Assembly (NCBI GenBank): GCA_003446975.1
Contig: DMAP01000429.1
Span: 1 to 6,493 of the forward strand
Direction: 5' to 3'
DNA: 6,493 nucleotides
Source of the DNA: Clostridiales bacterium
Lineage (GTDB): Bacteria; Bacillota; Clostridia; Tissierellales; Dethiosulfatibacteraceae
This document shows positions 5,054 through 6,493 of this stretch, piece by piece. Both the position numbers and the translations under genes were made by a program. The notes beneath the pieces are model-generated. The model was not told the origin of the DNA. It did no database searches and worked only from the letters and a program-made list of their open reading frames with translations. Positions within the stretch are counted from its first letter, which is position 1; the number at the start of each line of letters is the position of its first letter.

Positions 5054-6493
5054 TTATGCAAGTAATTGTGTCAAATCATCTTCAACATTTGTAATGCTAT
5101 TAATTCCGAAAGTTTCAACCAGAACTTTAGCAACATTTGGTGAAAGGAAAGCAGGAAGCGTTGGTCCAAGCTTTATGTTTTTTACTCCCAAGTATAGCAA
5201 AGCCAGAAGAACTATAACGGCCTTTTGCTCGTACCATGCAATATTGTATGCTATTGGTAGATCGTTGATATCATTCAACTCAAATACTTCCTTCAGTTTC
5301 AATGCAATTACAGCTAAAGAATATGAATCGTTGCACTGGCCCGCATCCAACACTCTTGGTATGCCACCTATGTCGCCTAAATCCAATTTATTGTATCTGT
5401 ATTTAGCACATCCAGCTGTAAGAATGATAGTGTCTGTTGGAAGTTTCTCAGCAAATTCAGAATAGTACTCTCTTGACTTCATTCTTCCGTCACAACCGGC
5501 CATGACAAAGAATTTCTTGACCGCTCCTGATTTTACTGCATCAACAACCTTGTCAGCAAGGGCAAACACTTGAGAATGAGCAAAACCACCAACAATAGCT
5601 CCTGTCTCTATTTCTGAAGGAGAAGAAAGTCTCTTTGCATGCTCTATGATTTGTGAAAAGTCTTTTTTCCCCTCTGCGTCAGGATTGATATGTTTACATC
5701 CCGGGTAACCTGATGCTCCTGTAGTATATATCCTTTCAACATGATCAGCTTTTGGCGGCACTATGCAGTTTGTCGTGAATAGAATCGGTCCGTTAAACGT
5801 CTCAAATTCCTCTTTTTGCAGCCACCATGAGTTGCCATAGTTTCCAACAAAATTGTCATATTTCTTAAAAGCCGGATAATAGTTTGCAGGCAACATTTCC
5901 CCGTGGGTATAGATATCCACACCAGTTCCTTTGGTCTGCTCCAGCAGCTGTTCCATGTCTTTCAAATCATGTCCTGAGATTAAAATAGCCGGATTGTTTC
6001 TGACACCTATATTGACTGATGTTATCTCAGGATTCCCGTAGGTCTCTGTATTGGCCTTATCCAACAATGCCATGGCTTCTACCCCAAATTTTCCTGTCTC
6101 GAGTGTGAGCTCAACCAGTTCATCTGCGCCCAATGTACTATCAAGTGTTGAAACAAGAGCTTTACTTATGAACTCGTAGATTGCTTTGTTCTCATATTTA
6201 AGATTATAAGCATGCTCGGCATAAGCAGCCATACCTTTTAGTCCATAGATTATCAGTTCCCTTAAGGATCTGATATCTTCATTTTCTGTTGCCAGAACGC
6301 CAACTTCTGATGAGAACGATTTTGCTTTCATCTCTTCATCACTATCTGCAAACCATTCAACACAATCATGCATGCCAGAAAGATCAATATTTTTAGCAAC
6401 AAGAGCCCTTTTCATTTCCTCTCTTAATGCTAACCCTGTTCTAATCTGATTAAGGATGGTCTGATCATCAAAGTTTGCATTGGTTATAGTCGA
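5054..6493 (-). CDS. hcp: Hybrid cluster protein (hydroxylamine/NO reductase), N-terminus outside the window
   Basis: The frame is open to the window edge, giving 479 residues beginning STITNANFDDQ; the ATG at 6415 is internal. Typical Hcp proteins have about 550 residues, so some 70-80 are missing, including the N-terminal Cys cluster that binds the simple Fe-S cluster. All seven ligands of the hybrid Fe-S-O cluster are present, numbered from the edge: His175 (SGHD), Glu199 (HGEM), Cys243 (TTNC), Cys334 (AGCDGR, the persulfide Cys), Cys362 (TAGCAK), Cys387 (GQCNDS) and Glu422 (YEQKA). Their spacings agree with the Desulfovibrio vulgaris enzyme apart from a 3-residue shift between the first two Cys ligands. 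The enzyme is known as a hydroxylamine reductase and as a high-affinity NO reductase in anaerobes under nitrosative stress. No Hcr reductase gene lies downstream. A terminator follows, so it is the last gene of its transcript. Confidence 0.95.
   Translation of the reverse strand, partial: STITNANFDDQTILNQIRTGLALREEMKRALVAKNIDLSGMHDCVEWFADSDEEMKAKSFSSEVGVLATENEDIRSLRELIIYGLKGMAAYAEHAYNLKYENKAIYEFISKALVSTLDSTLGADELVELTLETGKFGVEAMALLDKANTETYGNPEITSVNIGVRNNPAILISGHDLKDMEQLLEQTKGTGVDIYTHGEMLPANYYPAFKKYDNFVGNYGNSWWLQKEEFETFNGPILFTTNCIVPPKADHVERIYTTGASGYPGCKHINPDAEGKKDFSQIIEHAKRLSSPSEIETGAIVGGFAHSQVFALADKVVDAVKSGAVKKFFVMAGCDGRMKSREYYSEFAEKLPTDTIILTAGCAKYRYNKLDLGDIGGIPRVLDAGQCNDSYSLAVIALKLKEVFELNDINDLPIAYNIAWYEQKAVIVLLALLYLGVKNIKLGPTLPAFLSPNVAKVLVETFGINSITNVEDDLTQLLA

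Noticed and set aside
5013..5465. A 150-codon plus-strand open frame opposite hcp
   Set aside because: It lies inside the strongly recognised hcp coding sequence, has no family resemblance, and starts within the hcp terminator region.
6413..6415. ATG at 6415 as the start of hcp
   Set aside because: The same frame stays open to the window edge, and the extra 26 residues (ITNANFDD and onward) match the conserved Hcp sequence, so the gene is truncated by the window.

Overview
The window is AT-rich bacterial DNA and every credible gene lies on the minus strand. Strong AAGGAGG-type ribosome binding sites, GTG and TTG starts, a hybrid cluster protein, an FMN-type enoyl-ACP reductase (FabK) and a HutP-family regulator all point to an anaerobic Gram-positive bacterium, most likely a member of the Clostridia. 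The species cannot be named from the sequence. No rRNA, tRNA, CRISPR array, insertion sequence or phage gene is visible.

In transcription order (right to left): (1) 6493-5054, hcp, the hybrid cluster protein, cut off at its N-terminus by the window edge and followed by a clean intrinsic terminator (4993-5025). (2) A tight four-gene run with gaps of 26, 24 and 19 nt: pncB (nicotinate phosphoribosyltransferase, NAD salvage), fabK (NADH-dependent enoyl-ACP reductase), a four-helix DUF2177 membrane protein, and hutP (histidine- and Mg2+-dependent RNA-binding antiterminator). (3) A 267-nt gap (1361-1627), which is the most interesting part of the window. (4) 1360-173, a CaiB/BaiF (family III) CoA-transferase with a GTG start and a near-perfect Shine-Dalgarno. 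(5) A promoter and the first 16 codons of another gene that leaves the window at position 1.

The gap between hutP and the CoA-transferase gene looks like an RNA attenuation switch. Read on the minus strand it holds a candidate sigma-A promoter, a 10-bp hairpin whose loop carries UAG triplets, a second cluster of four UAG triplets, and an intrinsic terminator whose U-tract ends beside the CoA-transferase ribosome binding site. A 5-bp alternative pairing would close the second UAG cluster into a loop and consume the 5' arm of the terminator. UAG/NAG triplets are what Bacillus subtilis HutP recognises, and in B. subtilis the regulated terminator also lies just after hutP, before hutH. Here the controlled gene is not a histidine-utilisation gene but a CoA-transferase. 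I propose that this hutP governs a histidine-responsive antitermination switch for CoA-thioester metabolism. The sequence elements are directly visible; the regulatory link is inference.

The other genes form a plausible redox and CoA theme: NAD precursor salvage beside an NADH-consuming reductase, with a nitrosative-stress reductase upstream. No shared pathway is proven.
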